Shown here: positions 54,401-63,880 of the stretch, piece after piece
Layout of the letters: every line of letters begins with the position of its first letter
How positions within the stretch are numbered: the stretch's first letter is position 1
Source: Amyelois transitella
Taxonomy: Eukaryota; Arthropoda; Insecta; Lepidoptera; Pyralidae
Reading direction: 5' to 3'
DNA length: 64,000 nt
NCBI RefSeq assembly: GCF_032362555.1
Contig: NC_083506.1
Location: 12,943,501 to 13,007,500 of the forward strand
Program-made: the position numbers and the translations under genes
The notes under the pieces: model-generated
Database searches by the model: none
What the model saw: only the letters and a program-made list of their open reading frames with translations
What the model was told of the DNA's origin: nothing

Positions 54401-57400
54401 CTTTATTATTAGTGTGGATAAATACTTATATAGATAAACATCCAAGATCCCTGGGCCAATCAGAGAAAGTTCGTTTCTCATCATGCCCTGGCCGGGATTC
54501 GAACCCGGGACCTCCGGTGACACAGACAAGCGCACTACCGCTGCGCCACAGAGGCCGTCTAAGTAACCATGTTATGAAATTATATCAACATATATAGTGT
54601 GGTTCCCTGCACCAATATAAAAAAAGAATAGGAAAACTCCGTTTCCTTCCCATGGATGTCGCAAAAGGCGACTAAGGCATAGGCTTAAACACTTGAGATT
54701 CTTCTTTTAAGCGGTGGACTAGCAATCTGTCACTATTTCAATCTCAATCCTACCATTAAGCCAAACAGCTAAACGTGACCTATCAGACTTTTCAAGAGTG
54801 TTGACTCTGTTTACCCTGCTGGGGATATAGACGTGACTATATATAAGTATGTGTGTGTGTATGTATGAACCCTCATAATTCATAGAAAATACTTAGATTG
54901 TTATTGTATTGATACGCCATGATAGTAACCTATATCATGTCTAATATTGTTTTAAGAGCTGGTGACAAAGGTAATTTAAACACCCAATATCTTTTTACAA
55001 TAAAAACATAGTACTTCATACCTTGAATCTTACTTATGTGATTAAGAAACATTTTTGCGCCGTGTGTTTCCCGGCACCAATACAAAAAAGAATAGGACCA
55101 CTCCATCTATTTCCCATGGATGTCGTAAAAGGCGACTAAGGGATAGGCTTATAAAATTGCGATCCTTTTTTTAGGCGATGGGCTAGCAACCTGTCACTAT
55201 TTGGATCTTAATTCCATCATTAAGCCGAGCAGCTGAACGTGGCCATTCAGTCTTTTCGGGACTATTGGCACTGTCTACCCCGTAAGGGATATAGACATGA
55301 CTATATGTGAGGATGTATGTATATGTATGCATCCTCATAATTCAAAGAAAATACTTAGATTGTCGGACGTCAGATATTTGATACAATCTGACGCCATGAT
55401 AGTAAACCTATATCATGGCTAATTTTGTTTTAAGTGCTGGTAACAAAGGTACCTAGTTAAACGTTAAACACCCAATATTTGATGTTATTCAATTTAATGT
55501 AAAAACATAGTATTTCATACCTTGAATCTTACTTATGTGATTAAGAACCATTACACATTTTTTATACCTGAAATTTGGATGTTTTCAGATTGCAGAACGC
55601 ATTTTTGGTGGCTACCAAGAAGCATCAGACTTGGCTTCTATAGACATCAATCGTGGTCGTGACCACGGCGTGCCCCCCTACAACGCCTACAGGAGACTCT
55701 GCGGGTTGCCCGTCGCCCGCAAGTGGGAGGACTTCAAGGAGATCCAACCTGATGTAAGGTTTTTTTTATTTAAAACGTAAAATATTTTTAAAGGGTATGT
55801 TAAGATGGTTCGGTCATGTGGAGAGGATGAATGAAAGCAGGTTGACTAAGCAGATATACAAGGAGAGTGTGGAGGGAAAGGTCGGAGTGGGAAGACCTAG
55901 ACGAACGTATCTTGATCAAATTAAGGACGTCCTGGTAAAGGGTCAGGTCAAAAGTACCCGAAACCGCCGAGCTTGTATGAAGAGAGTTATGAATGTGGAT
56001 GAAGCGAAGGAAGTATGCAGAGATCGTGTCAAGTGGAAAGAGGTAGTCTCGCCTACCCCTCCGGGAAAGAGGCGTGATTTTATGTATGTATGAATGTATA
56101 TTTTTAATATTGGCATGATAATAACTTAAGACAAAAGGTCCTTTAAGTAGAAACTAAATAGATTAACCGACTTGGTATTACATGGATCTCACGACTTTTT
56201 ACGGTAGATAGACTGAGCTGCGAGACTTGGGTGTTTTTCAGGATGTTTTTGATAATAAATATATACGGGACAGATTACACAGATTGAGTTAGCCTCGAAG
56301 TAAGTTCGAAACTTGTGTTACGAGATACTGACTCAACGATACTATGTTTTATAATAAATACTTAAATAGATAAATATCCAAAATCCAAAAGAAGTTCATT
56401 TCTCATCATGCTCTGTCCGTGATTCGAACCCGGGCCTCCAGTGTCACAGACAAGCGCACTACCACTGCGCAAAATAATATCGTTAGAAAAGATTCTACAT
56501 AGCATATACGAGTTCACTATATTCTCCAGCACTTTAGAATAGAACCGCTTCATACATTTCCTCTGTTTCAATCTCATAAAAGGCAACTAAGGGAAAGGTT
56601 TATAATCTTGGGATTCCTCTTGTAGGCGATGGGCTAGCAAATTGTCACTATTTGAATCTCAATTCCATCATAAAGCCGTACAGCTAAATATGGCCTTTCA
56701 GTGTTTTCGAGTCATCGTATAAAGATGTGACTTTATGTATGTATGTCAATTGTTTTATCCAGAAACTAGAGCAATTTAAACGTCTTTACGAAGACGTAGA
56801 CGACTTGGAGCTGATGCCGGCCATCTACAGCGAGAAGTGGGTGAAGGGCGCCGTCGTGGGCCCCACGCTGTTCTGCATCATGACCCAGAACCTGGTGCAG
56901 TGGAGGAAGTCTGACAGGCATTTCTTTGAGCACGGAGATCTACCAACTTCGTTGACTTTGCGTATGTTTGTCTTTTGATAAGTGTAATGAAAAAAACCGG
57001 CCAAGTGCGAGACGGACTTGCGTACGAAGGATTCCGTACCATCATCACGTCTATTACTTAAATATTTATTTTTGATATTCACTTTTTTTCCCTGTTTATT
57101 GAAACCGACAAAAAAATTTATTAAAACTATGGAGAAATGCGACGCAATTTCTTGGGTTTTTATAACAACGCCATCTAGCGGAAATGGTAGAACAACGCGG
57201 TCAATACATACCACGTTGCATAGCCACACCTTATAAGTTCAGAGAAATTAATTAGATGGCGCTGTCGATAGGTAAAATTCGTTTCTATAGGAGCCCCTCT
57301 TTAATAATTCCTTTATTGTTATCACATTATTTATACTGAAAGGTAATATACAAGTTAATTAGTATTTCTATTTATGAAGGCAACGGAAATACATGAAAAT

Positions 57401-58598
57401 ATCAGCTTATATAAGATAGCTTTTACTGTTTATGAGATACAGCCTAGTGACAGACAGACGGAGACACAGCGGAGACTTTATTACCTTTTGGTTATTCGAG
57501 CCGTATCGAGAAATGCACAGATTTACTTTTTGCTGTCTTTGTTAAAATATTGTTTGTTTTAAATTTGCATTAACTTTATGATGATGTTGTTAAAGTTTTA
57601 ATAACATTCTGCCTACCCACAAAAACTACTACCAAAAAGGAACCTTTGAAAATCTGTAAAATTTTCACTGACAAAGCCTTGTTACTTAGTTGCAGCTTCC
57701 AATAGAAAATCTATTGGAAGATATTATATTATATAATGATATTATTCCGTACTATACAATCGGATAAATACACACTAATTTTCTCATTACAGCTCAACTT
57801 CATGAGATCAGGAAGACAAGTGTAGCGCGTCTTCTGTGCGACAGCGGAGTCAGAGTCACGCAAATACAGCCACGTGCTCTACTGAAAGAAAGCGCAGAGT
57901 TAGTTGCCCTAATTTAAATACTTTTATGATTAATACTTACTTTTATATTTTATTAAGTTTGGTCCAAAGGTTCGACTGGCAGAGAATGCCTTGTCATCAT
58001 GTACATTTTACGTGCATAAGGTTTAAATAAATAAATAATTTTACAGTGCCGTGTGGTTCCCGGCACCAATATAAAAAGAATAGGACCAATCCATCTCTTT
58101 ACATTAGATGTCGTAAAAGGCGACTAAGGTATAGGCTTATAAACTTATTATTCTCCTTTTAAGCGATAAATTAGCAACTTGTTACTATTTGAATCTCAAT
58201 TCTATCATAAGCCTTACAGCTGAACATGGCCTCTCAGGCTTTCCAAGACTGTTGGCTTTGTCTACCCCGCAAGGGATATAGACGTGATTATATGTATGTC
58301 TACATATATCAGTCCAAGTCTTCATCTTTCCACTTGCCACGATCCCTATACATACATACATAAAATCACGCCTCTTTCCCGTTCCTATACGTCGTATTTA
58401 TTTCAATCATACCTATTTAATTATTTCAGAAACAAAATTATGTCTTGTGAAATGATTCCTGGCGTGGATTTGTCCAAGTGGGCTGACACGAAGTGCTACA
58501 AAAAAGACGGTGATGAAAAATATGATCAAGAAATGGTAAAAGGCTTCGATGAACACCCTGATGATGACTGGAGTTGGACGTACATCAATAAGAAATGA
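48411..58598 (+). CDS. Haem-peroxidase-like gene, copy 2, complete, 12 exons, probable pseudoenzyme
   Basis: Animal haem peroxidase family, 653 aa, secreted: signal MLLKRVISVLLIHSAVGQ. Exons 48411-48541, 48976-49115, 49900-50064, 50460-50650, 50906-51098, 51529-51729, 52892-53036, 53816-53972, 55589-55753, 56763-56961, 57793-57898, 58430-58598; all phases agree, intron 2 is GC-AG. Landmarks: GRRVDGTCVNPKYPSRNGSP (exon 2), SECCLGN and PVPEDDPF (exon 4), LYREHNRIARKL with the distal-side Arg294 (exon 6), RYFH with proximal His381 (exon 7), NRGRDHGVPPYNAYRRLCGL (exon 9), GPTLFCIM (exon 10). Where active peroxidases have Q-x-x-Q-F-x-D-H-D, this reads IFLFAIIDCLD (131-141): the distal His and Gln are replaced. 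It therefore probably lacks peroxidase chemistry, though haem or calcium binding may remain in part. Confidence 0.88.
48562..48948. repeat. SINE-A copies in peroxidase 2 intron 1
   Basis: 48562-48652 reversed and internally deleted; 48678-48948 forward and full (GTGCCGTGTGGTTCTCGGCA to TATGTATGTATG). Confidence 0.8.
49125..49387 (+). repeat. SINE-A full-length copy
   Basis: Starts 10 bp after exon 2. AAGTAGT flanks both ends, a possible short target duplication. Confidence 0.85.
49690..49810 (+). repeat. SINE-A worn fragment
   Basis: TGTAGGCGATGGGTTAGCAA and TTTCAGTCTTTTCTAGA remain; otherwise decayed. Confidence 0.55.
50195..50365 (-). repeat. SINE-A partial copy
   Basis: CATATAATCACGTCTGTATC to CATCGCGTATAAGAAGAATC in intron 3 of peroxidase 2. 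Confidence 0.75.
50733..50882 (+). repeat. SINE-A 5' half
   Basis: GTGCCGTGTGGTTCCCGGCG to GTGACGGGCTAGCAACATGT; joins exon 5's acceptor region directly. Confidence 0.8.
51155..51402 (-). repeat. SINE-A full-length copy
   Basis: ATATGTATCACACGACTATA to GTGCCGGGAACCACACGGCA. Confidence 0.85.
51800..52150 (+). repeat. SINE-A copy followed by Repeat-E copy
   Basis: 51800-51995 SINE-A (CGGATCTCGTAAAAGGCGAC to GTGATTATATGTATG). 52005-52150 Repeat-E (AAGGTTGCAAAGATCAGACA, CCGATCTAGGATCGTGG, AGAAGAAG tail). Confidence 0.75.
52245..52397 (-). repeat. SINE-A partial copy
   Basis: CATACATACATATGGTCACG to AAAAGAATCCCAAGTTTG. Confidence 0.8.
52430..52535 (+). repeat. RTE-like LINE 3' fragment (about 100 bp)
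   Basis: TTGAATGTGGATGAAGCGAA to GAAAGAGGCGTGATTTTATG. Confidence 0.85.
52695..52840 (+). repeat. Small tandem repeat, about five units of 28-31 bp
   Basis: Units share GTGGCGTTAAATTTGT followed by a T-rich spacer: GGTGGCGCTAAATTTGTC, GGTGGCGTTAAATTTGTT, GGTGGTACTAATTACGTC, GATGGCGTTAAATTCGTA, TACCGCTAAATTCACG. Copies are diverged. Confidence 0.7.
53085..53505 (-). repeat. Repeat-E long copy with tRNA-like head
   Basis: Reversed. Contains TCACCCAATCCAGGATCC, GATGATTTCCTCACGATG and, at its minus-strand start, a tRNA-like head with GGTACAGATTCCAATCCC (box B) and GGTGATCAAATCGGTAAG (box A). So Repeat-E is a tRNA-derived SINE whose other copies are 5'-truncated. Confidence 0.7.
53520..53785 (-). 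repeat. SINE-A full-length copy
   Basis: CATACATACATACATATGGT to GTGCCGGTAACCGCACGGCA, about 30 bp before exon 8. Confidence 0.85.
53988..54370 (+). repeat. Repeat-D-like head then SINE-A full copy
   Basis: 53988-54075: ACTAGCGGCCCGCCCCGGCT and TCGCACGGGTTGACATATTT. 54120-54370: SINE-A from GCCGTGTGGTTCCCGGCAC to GACGTGACCATTC. Confidence 0.8.
54411..54560 (-). repeat. tRNA-derived SINE-B, tail missing
   Basis: AAATACTTATATAGATAAAC to CCGGGATTCGAACCCGGGAC and CTGCGCCACAGAGGCC. Confidence 0.85.
54594..55555 (+). repeat. Tandem duplication of a SINE-A copy plus flanking intron
   Basis: Unit 1 about 54594-55050, unit 2 about 55056-55555. Each has a SINE-A (54596-54868 and 55058-55325), then CCTCATAATTCA, AAAATACTTAGATTGT, CGCCATGATAGTAA, and ACCTTGAATCTTACTTATGT. 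Unit 2 has extra bases (GTCGGACGTCAGATATTTG). Confidence 0.85.
55792..56098 (+). repeat. RTE-like LINE 3' fragment (about 300 bp)
   Basis: Encodes MLRWFGHVERMNESRLTKQI and VGRPRRTYLDQIKDVLVKGQ, ends GAGGCGTGATTTTATGTATG. A 1-bp loss shifts the frame near 56048. Confidence 0.88.
56255..56470 (-). repeat. tRNA-derived SINE-B copy, worn
   Basis: ATATATACGGGACAGATTAC to GTGATTCGAACCCGGGCC and CACTACCACTGCGC. Confidence 0.8.
56575..56747 (+). repeat. SINE-A worn copy
   Basis: CATAAAAGGCAACTAAGGG to GATGTGACTTTATGTATG; ends 15 bp before exon 10. Confidence 0.75.
56990..57490 (+). repeat. Dispersed repeat (CCGGCCAAGTGCGAG family)
   Basis: AACCGGCCAAGTGCGAGACG and AAGGATTCCGTACCATCATC at the start; ATACAGCCTAGTGACAGAC and AGACGGAGACACAGCGGAG at the end. 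I recall this as a common arthropod repeat but do not know its class. Confidence 0.6.
57960..58302 (+). repeat. Short repeat scrap and SINE-A full copy
   Basis: 57965-58035 relates to the CTGGTTGACTGG repeat at 11310 (TTCGACTGGCAGAGAATGCC). 58046-58302 is SINE-A (GTGCCGTGTGGTTCCCGGCA to GTGATTATATGTATG). 58345-58382 is a 35-bp LINE end. Confidence 0.75.
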
Positions 58599-58614
58599 AC
58601 AGTATAAAATATTG

Positions 58615-58790
58615 ATATTTAATTGAAGAAATAAGTGTTCAGTGCTGCAGTGTAGTTTGTTCCGCCGCTTCTTCTACACATGCACTTTGGAAGCGGTAGT
58701 AGTTATAATTAGATTTAAGTGATGCGACGTCAATAAGTTATACCTTGTATCCATTTTGAAAATAAATCTATTCTATTCTATTCTGATTTA
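58615..58790 (+). repeat. Repeat-C copy serving as the 3' end of peroxidase copy 2
   Basis: Starts about 20 bp after the stop: TGTTCAGTGCTGCAGTG, TTCCGCCGCTTCTTCTAC, TTGGAAGCGG, GCGACGTCAATAAG, ending in AATAAATC at 58761 and ATTCTATTCTATTC. It gives the first clear AATAAA after the stop codon. Confidence 0.75.
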
Positions 58791-58860
58791 TTTATTTTTA
58801 TTTCGGGTACTTACATTCAGTTATATTCAACACTTAAATTTATTTTTAGATGTAGTTTTA

Positions 58861-59130
58861 CAAGTGCCGTGTGGCTCCCGGCACCAATACAAAAAAGAAT
58901 AGGACCACTCCATCTCTTTCCCATGGATGTCGTAAAAAGCGACTAAGGGATAGGCTTACAAACTTGGGGTTCTTTTTTAGGCGATGGGCTAGCAACTTGT
59001 CACTAGTTGGATCTCAATTCTATCGTTAAGCCAAATGGCTGAGCGTGGCCATTCGGTCTTTTCAGGACTGTTGGCTCTGTCTACCCCTCAAGGGATATAG
59101 ACGTGGCCAGATGTATGTATGTAGTTTTTC
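58861..59130 (+). repeat. SINE-A full-length copy with flanking duplication
   Basis: GTGCCGTGTGGCTCCCGGCA to CCAGATGTATG. ATGTAGTTTTACAA before and ATGTAGTTTTTCAAA after look like a 13-15 bp target duplication. Confidence 0.87.
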
Positions 59131-59397
59131 AAAGAGACTTATCACGTCTCGTCGAAACGTTCAGGATAAAATCTTAAATATCTATAATAAGATAAAATGC
59201 AGATAGGTACCTATAATGCTTTTAATTTTATCTTTGAATTCATTTAAACAACTTTCTTTAATAAACACTTATTTAATAATAAATAAATGTTTTCTTATTT
59301 CCGATAAAAATCTTTTCCAAGCCTTTCAACAGCATACCTATAGAATACCCAATTCATGCCGTCTACATTGAATCCTGATTTTTGACGAACATCAATT

Positions 59398-59605
59398 GCA
59401 GGCTCTGTCTACCCCGCAAGGGACATAGACGTGATTATATGTATGTATGTATCAATCGCAGGGTAGACAGAGCAACAGTATTGATATACTGATAAACATC
59501 GTTCAAAGCAAACAGCTGAACGTGACCTATGAGTCTTTTCAAGGCTGCGGGCTTTGTCTATCCCGCAAGGGATTTTGACGTGATTATATGTATGTATGTA
59601 TGAGC
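59398..59605. repeat. SINE-A 3' ends in mixed orientation
   Basis: 59398-59450 forward end; 59458-59500 reversed end; 59510-59605 forward end with GATTTTGACGTGATTATATG. The outer pieces can pair with the middle one. Confidence 0.7.
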
Positions 59606-59754
59606 AACGAATATGATACAAATGTCTATTTCATCATTCAGTCATATTCTAACTAAACGATGCCTTCAAGTCTTATTATTTTGTCCCTGACTTCTACGTA
59701 AAGTATATTGACGTGGTAATGTGCGTGGGTTTAATTATACATACCTACTTACTC

Positions 59755-60142
59755 ACATACATACATACATTTGGTCACGTCTATATCCCTTGCGAGGTAG
59801 ACAGAGCCATTAGTCTTGAAAAGACTGAATGGCCACGTTCAGCTATTTGGCTTTATGATAGAATTGAGATTCAAATAGTGACAGGTTTCTAGCCCATCGC
59901 CTAAAAAAAGAGTCCAAAGTTTATAAGCTTATCCCTTAGTCACCTTTTAACAACATCCATGTGAAAGAAAAAGAGTGGTTCTATTGTTTTGAAGACCGCA
60001 TCAAAATCGGTTCAGCGAAATGCGAGATGACTCCCAAGTTGAAAAGCCTATCCCTTAGTCGCCTTTTACGACATCCATGAAAAAGAGACGAGGCGGTCCT
60101 TTTCTCTTTTTTTGTATCGGTGCCGGGAACCACACGGCACTT
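59755..60142 (-). repeat. Two SINE-A copies in tandem, both reversed
   Basis: 59755-59985 (CATACATACATACATTTGGT to AAAAGAGTGGTTCTATTG), then 60028-60142 (ACTCCCAAGTTGAAAAGCC to GTGCCGGGAACCACACGGCA). Confidence 0.8.
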
Positions 60143-60489
60143 TTAATAAACAAAGATTAAATAAGATTTTGTTGTTTTCATTGCTCTTCACAAATAGTAC
60201 GCCGTGGATATGCGTGTAAGCTAATCATTTACCAATCAGGATAATCGTTATGCAATTATTTTAATACCTACATTATAAAGCTAATCAGTTTACCAAACAG
60301 ATTTTAATATCTGTTAGAGGCCACAGCTTGCATGCTACTGCTGTGGCATTATAGTTTTTTTTCTTCTTGTTTTTAAGTAAAAAAACGTTCAAAGGATTTA
60401 CCGTAGAAATCTTAATTTCCAGCCCATGTAGGCTTTAACATACCTCCTAATACTGTGAACACAAAAATTTACAGTTTTTAATATAAACA

Positions 60490-63400
60490 ATGATGTTAAA
60501 TTATGTAATTAGTGCGTTATTGATTCAGACAGCATTGTCGCAAGTACTGTACGATGCTTATTATGGGAAACCTCTTACTGAAGACAGGAATAACACATTG
60601 ACGATTCTGAACGCAACAAGGTAAGGTCGTGTACCTAATAAAGGGTATATTATTACCAGAGATCGGAATAGGTAGATTGAATTGGGGTCAATGAACTGAA
60701 ACATATATATTAATATGGACATGCCTCCGGGATTTGTAAATTATTAAGATTTTTTTATCAAGTGGGATGAAGAATATATTAGTGTAAGCTGTTTTCCCCC
60801 GACTTCGTTCATGTAAATTGTAGTCCTATGTTACCCGCGGACAATGTAGATTACTGTAAGTGTAAGTACTGAAATGGAATCCCGGAAAAGAGGCTTATCC
60901 ATGTTATGCTTTCTATGGTAATTCATGATGCAAGTACATAAAATCAATCTACCTATTCCGATCTATGATTATTATACATCTGGCAGGCCAACCATTAAAG
61001 CGTTGTGAAAATTATCTGTTTTAAATAAGCTTAGAGCTCATACATGCATACATATCATAACGTCTATATCACTTGCGGGGTAGACAGAGCCAACAGCCTT
61101 AAAAATATTGAAAGGCCACGTTCAACTGTTTGTCTGTTTACATGTTGCTAGCCCATCGTCTAAAAGAAGAATCCCAAGTTTATAAGCCAATCCCTTAGTC
61201 GCCTTTTACGACTTTTATGGGAAAGAGTTGGAGTAGTCCTATTCTTTTTTCTTTTGGTGACATTAACCACACTTCACTACTGAGGTTGCTTTCCCATCGC
61301 CTACAAGAGGAATCCCAAGTTTAGAAGCCTATCTCTTAGTCGTCCCTTACGACGTCTATGGGTTAGACTTGGGGTATTCCTATTCTATTAAAGCGCCGGT
61401 AACCATACGGTTATTCTATTATAGTAATATCGTTTTTTCAATTCTAACCAGTAGTTCCTGAGATAAGCGCGTTCAAAGTAATAAACAAACAAAGAAAGTC
61501 TTCAGCTTTATAATATTAGTATAGTGTTTATTGCACTGCTGAATTACGGGATATTTTTTGTGTGAAACAAATAACAAAAAGACTTTAGATTCTTAACTTT
61601 CACTGCAATTTGAACTAAATGCAATACATTTCATTTATTACATTGAATTATAAACTATGATCTAAAATGAGTGAACTCGATTACTCATCATAATAATTAT
61701 GCAATCAAAAAACAATTCTAATTTTTCTTTTCTTTTTTTTTACATCTTTTTAGCGTCTATTACCAGCCATTACTCTTATTAAACCAATGAGGTTCTATTA
61801 CTCTTTTCAAATTGTAATCCCTGAATTGAACATATAGATACCAGACCGAAGTTATCGATTGGAATAGTAATGGTTTGAAAATGTAGGTATAACTAAAAAA
61901 AAAAAATTTCTAGTCCATGCATGATATCAGTGCAGCCGTGCAAGAAGCACGAGGGTCGGCGCGTGGACGGCACCTGCGTCAACCCCAAGTACCCGTCCAG
62001 GAACGGCTCCCCCACCCCCTTGCTCAGGATGCTGCCTGCCAAATATGGGCTGGGTAAGTACATTGCAATCATACGAGTTAGATACGAAATCTGACAGTTG
62101 CCAAAATAGGCGGACATAGATGTCCATCACAGTAATATATGTAAAAAGTCTTAATAATTTCAAAATTAAATACATACTTTTATTCATTACTAACTGTGCC
62201 CGCGACTTCGTCCGCGTGGAATAGTTATTTTGGGTATCAATGAAGCCCTCAAGGATGAATTATTTTCCCCGTTTTTTTTTCACGTTTTCCATTATTTCTT
62301 CGCTCATAATAGTTGCAGCGTGATGTTATATAGCCTAAAGCCTTCCTCGATAAATGGTCTATTCAACACAAAAAGATTTTTTCTATTCGAACCAGTAGTT
62401 CCTGAGATTAGCGCGTTCAAACCAACTCTTCAGCTTTATAATATTAGTAAGTATAGATTATGGGACAATATATGGGACTTCAATATCACTTAGTAATTGT
62501 CAAATCTTTTGGTTTCACAACATTGGTTGACGTCAAATGAATTACAGTAAAATCTCTTTATTCGCGGGGTATATGTTCCATAAATATGCCGCGAATACAG
62601 AAACCGTGAATACAGAATGGTAATTTATATGGGTTTATGAGGATACGTTCCTAGATACTCTCCAAGGCGTAAACGATCAAGCATTTCTATTTTCACTTTA
62701 AGCGGTAACACAGATTTTTTTCGTGTAGAAACGCGTTTGTTAATTTTTTTAGTTCACATTATTAATTACGAAGATCGAAGAGAGCAGTAGAGACGTGTTA
62801 CTCGATTACAATTGTTGTAACGAATGTGAAAGATAAAACAATAAAATAGGCAAAGCGGCTTTTACCAAAGAACGGCAAGGCAACATTTAAAAATATACTT
62901 TATTTTTTCCGAGATAAGGTTGCCTTCTTCTGTTTGTTTACATTTTCAAAAACGCCAACCGCGGTGTTTGCGGCAAATGCGACAAAGGCGGCTTAGGTCA
63001 ATCAAAGTGCTTGGCGGTACCATTTGACGGCACTTGCAAAAGATATTGCCTTAAACACCTATTGGAATTTTGTATGAAATTTAAGATCCGCGAATAAAGA
63101 AATTTTTAGCCGCGAATAAAGAAATTGGGTTGCATTTTTTTAAACCGCGAATAGTGAAAACGCGAATGACGGAAGCGCGAATAGGGAGCTTTTACTGTAC
63201 TTAAAACTAAGTTTACTGCCGCTCCCAAAGCGTCAGTGCAGAAGAAGCGGTAACAAACTGCACTGCAGCATTGTCTTCAACAACGTTATCTTTAGAACTA
63301 TCCAAATTTAGATTAGCAATGTTGAAGAGAGAATATATTATTGTAAATAATTGACTTATATGAAATTTAAATAATAAAAAGAAAAATATGGATTGGTAAT

Positions 63401-63843
63401 TTTAGATTTATGTATAACTAGTGACCCTCCCCGGCTACGCACGGGTGCAAAATTCGGAAAAAATTATACATAAAAACCTTCCTCTTGAATCACTCTACCT
63501 GTTACAAAAAAACCGCATCAAAATCCGTTGCGTAATTTTAAAGATTTAAGCATACAGACAAACAGACTAAAATAGCGACTTTGTTTTATACTAGGTATGT
63601 AGTGATTGTACTTAGATTTTAAGTTTAAAAAATATCAACAAATTTGAAGACCTACTTTTCAATAAAATGTTTCCTCAGGTAACACCCTGCGACCAGCCAT
63701 GAACGGCTCCGAGTTGCCCTCAGCCCGCCTCATCCGCACCAAGATCCTGAGCGAAGGATACCACGCCGATCACCACTTCACCACGCTGGCGGCTAACCTG
63801 TTCCTACTGGCTGTGGGAGATTATCTTGATGTACTGTATATAA
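60490..63843 (+). CDS. Haem-peroxidase-like gene, copy 3, 5' part (continues past the window)
   Basis: Exon 1 60490-60620 (signal MMLNYVISALLIQTALSQ, then VLYDAYYGKPLTEDRNNTLT), exon 2 61914-62053, exon 3 63679-63843. Lengths 131, 140 and 165 bp and phases equal those of copy 2. Exon 2 is almost identical to copies 1 and 2, exon 3 identical to copy 2 for its first 95 bp or so. Its distal pocket reads FLLAVGDYLD, also without HD. Intron 2 starts with GTAAGT, unlike GCAAGT in the other two. Exons 4-12 should lie to the right; none are in the window. About 340 bp before the ATG hold no recognised element and probably the promoter. Confidence 0.87.
61040..61405 (-). repeat. Two worn SINE-A copies in tandem
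   Basis: 61040-61275 (CATACATATCATAACGTCTA to TTTTGGTGACATTAACCACA) and 61283-61405 (GTTGCTTTCCCATCGCCTAC to GCCGGTAACCATACGG). Confidence 0.75.
61436..61530 (+). repeat. Repeat-D 3' end
   Basis: CAATTCTAACCAGTAGTTCC to CAGCTTTATAATATTAGTAT. Confidence 0.75.
62190..62458 (+). repeat. Repeat-D full copy
   Basis: ACTGTGCCCGCGACTTCGTC to TTTATAATATTAGTAAGTAT; sister of 29496-29778. Confidence 0.8.
62480..63330 (-). repeat. Repeat-C copy split by a DNA transposon
   Basis: Left part 62480-62544 (TCACAACATTGGTTGACGTC), right part 63198-63330 (ACTTAAAACTAAGTTTACTG, GTGCAGAAGAAGCGG). Joined at TA they match the uninterrupted copy at 35725-35960. Confidence 0.85.
62545..63197. mobile_element. Non-autonomous pogo/Tigger-like DNA transposon (MITE), 653 bp
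   Basis: Ends in inverted repeats of about 22 bp: CAGTAAAATCTCTTTATTCG left, CAGTAAAAGCTCCCTATTCG reversed right. Flanked by TA at 62543-62544 and 63198-63199. CAGT termini and TA target suit the pogo group of Tc1/mariner. No transposase frame inside. Confidence 0.88.
63417..63605 (+). repeat. Short dispersed repeat related to 30168-31136
   Basis: ACTAGTGACCCTCCCCGGCT start; GCATCAAAATCCGTTGCGTA and GCGACTTTGTTTTATACTAG end. Confidence 0.7.
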
Positions 63844-63880
63844 GTCAGTATGATTTGTGCTCTAATAAGTTTGAAACTTG

